Positions 5,951 to 6,340 of a stretch of 6,340 nt of DNA are shown here, piece by piece. The notes under the pieces are model-generated. The model made no database searches and was not told the origin of the DNA. It saw only the letters and a list, made by a program, of their open reading frames with translations. Positions within the stretch are counted from its first letter, which is position 1; each line of letters begins with the position of its first letter. Made by a program: the position numbers and the translations under genes. Source of the stretch: SZUA-426 sp041666155 (GTDB taxonomy: Bacteria; Spirochaetota; Spirochaetia; Treponematales; Breznakiellaceae); the NCBI GenBank assembly GCA_041666155.1, contig JBAYHM010000262.1:1-6340 (forward strand). The letters run 5' to 3'.

Positions 5951-5963
5951 AGGGTAGCTCCTT
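5948..5963 (-). promoter_or_regulatory. Ribosome binding site supporting an ATT initiation codon
   Basis: AAGGAG (5958-5963), a 7-nt gap, then ATT in the protease frame. The only nearby ATG (5940-5942) is out of frame, 15 nt from the Shine-Dalgarno, and its frame closes after about 23 codons. The spacing therefore points to ATT as the start, as known for infC in enterobacteria. Confidence 0.55.
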
Positions 5964-5992
5964 TTGACAGCATCGGGCGCCTACGATATATT
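5964..5992 (+). promoter_or_regulatory. Near-consensus sigma-70 promoter for the PilZ-type gene
   Basis: A perfect -35 TTGACA (5964-5969), a 17-bp spacer and TATATT (5987-5992; five of six) make this the strongest promoter match in the window. The expected start is near 5999, giving a leader of about 38 nt with GGGAG at 6022-6026. The -35 box abuts the ribosome binding site of the divergent protease gene. Confidence 0.75.
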
Positions 5993-6036
5993 CGATACAG
6001 CGCGATGATAGCTCGCACGTCGGGAGATACGCAAGG

Positions 6037-6340
6037 ATGACGCTCTACTTGTTGTTTATCGCTATTCCCATACTCGGCTTGCTGGCTCTGCTCATCGCGG
6101 GCGGTCCCAAGAAAAGGAACAGTTATTCTTGGGTGCAATTCTTTGCGAAAGGCAAGGACGAGGGGTTCAGTCTCAAAGAGATTGAATTGCTCCGCCGTGT
6201 CGCGATCCGCTCTGAAGTTGAGGATCCGACGGCTCTTTTTTGGTCGGTCAAGCAATTGGATCAATGCATAAAAGGGATTCTCCGCAAATCACGTCTGACC
6301 GGAGACGAGAATTCCCTAGAAACGCAAGATTTTCTTGCAA
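6037..6340 (+). CDS. Membrane-anchored protein resembling spirochaetal PilZ-domain proteins, N-terminal part
   Basis: The first 101 residues are in the window and the gene runs off the right edge. Residues 1-22 (MTLYLLFIAIPILGLLALLIAG) form one membrane anchor followed by a basic PKKR stop-transfer. Next is a soluble, mostly helical segment: SWVQFFAKGKDEGFSLKEIELLRRVAI, then EDPTALFWSVKQLDQCIKGILRKSR (about 31-86). This stretch resembles the helical N-terminal region placed before the c-di-GMP-binding PilZ domain in Treponema-type proteins, recognised from memory rather than by search. The PilZ motifs (RxxxR, then DxSxxG) would lie beyond the window, so c-di-GMP binding cannot be confirmed here. 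The ATG at 6037 has GGGAG 10 nt upstream and a near-consensus promoter. If correct, it could tie second-messenger signalling to motility or the envelope. Confidence 0.6.
   Translation, partial: MTLYLLFIAIPILGLLALLIAGGPKKRNSYSWVQFFAKGKDEGFSLKEIELLRRVAIRSEVEDPTALFWSVKQLDQCIKGILRKSRLTGDENSLETQDFLA

Noticed and set aside
5710..6264. 184-codon minus-strand frame spanning the protease start and the PilZ-type gene.
   Set aside because: It overlaps two well-supported genes and their promoter, has low-complexity Arg/Ser/Phe composition, and no ribosome binding site or motif.

Overview
The window looks like chromosomal DNA of a spirochaete, most likely a Treponema-type member of the Spirochaetales with a moderate G+C content. 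The inference rests on three things: a flgF-flgG-flgJ cluster in which the FlgJ homologue is a short rod-binding protein without a muramidase domain; an adjacent tlpA-ccdA pair; and, at the right edge, the start of a membrane-anchored protein resembling spirochaetal PilZ-domain proteins. No rRNA, tRNA, CRISPR array, transposase or phage gene is visible.

Layout. Positions 1-980 (minus strand) hold an EamA-type (DMT) transporter followed by the first ~32 codons of a flavodoxin-fold NAD(P)H oxidoreductase. The second gene begins 3 bp after the first, and its ribosome binding site lies inside the end of the transporter gene. Positions 1081-3212 (plus strand) hold a compact flagellar rod operon: flgF (GTG start), flgG, and a FlgJ-like rod-binding protein. 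A sigma-28-like promoter candidate lies just upstream. Positions 3229-4739 (minus strand) hold tlpA and ccdA with an ATGA stop/start overlap, a periplasmic thiol-reducing pair driven by a good sigma-70 promoter. Positions 4917-5144 (plus strand) hold a small tautomerase-superfamily protein behind an extended -10 promoter. Positions 5145-5317 are non-coding and contain a striking G+C-rich inverted repeat with perfect 18-bp arms. The region to 5950 (minus strand) holds a CPBP-family (Abi/CAAX-like) membrane protease whose best-supported start codon is a rare ATT. From 6037 to the edge (plus strand) is the truncated PilZ-type protein behind a near-consensus sigma-70 promoter.

How the genes relate. 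The flagellar block supplies the proximal rod (FlgF), the distal rod (FlgG) and the rod-assembly factor (FlgJ N-domain type). CcdA would carry electrons from cytoplasmic thioredoxin across the membrane to TlpA. The PilZ-type protein could link c-di-GMP to motility or the envelope, but only its N-terminus is in view. The other genes are housekeeping or accessory singletons.

I do not see a convincing new multi-gene system. The observations most worth a second look are the 95-bp structured inverted repeat at 5184-5278, the ATT start of the CPBP gene, and the C-terminal membrane extension of CcdA.
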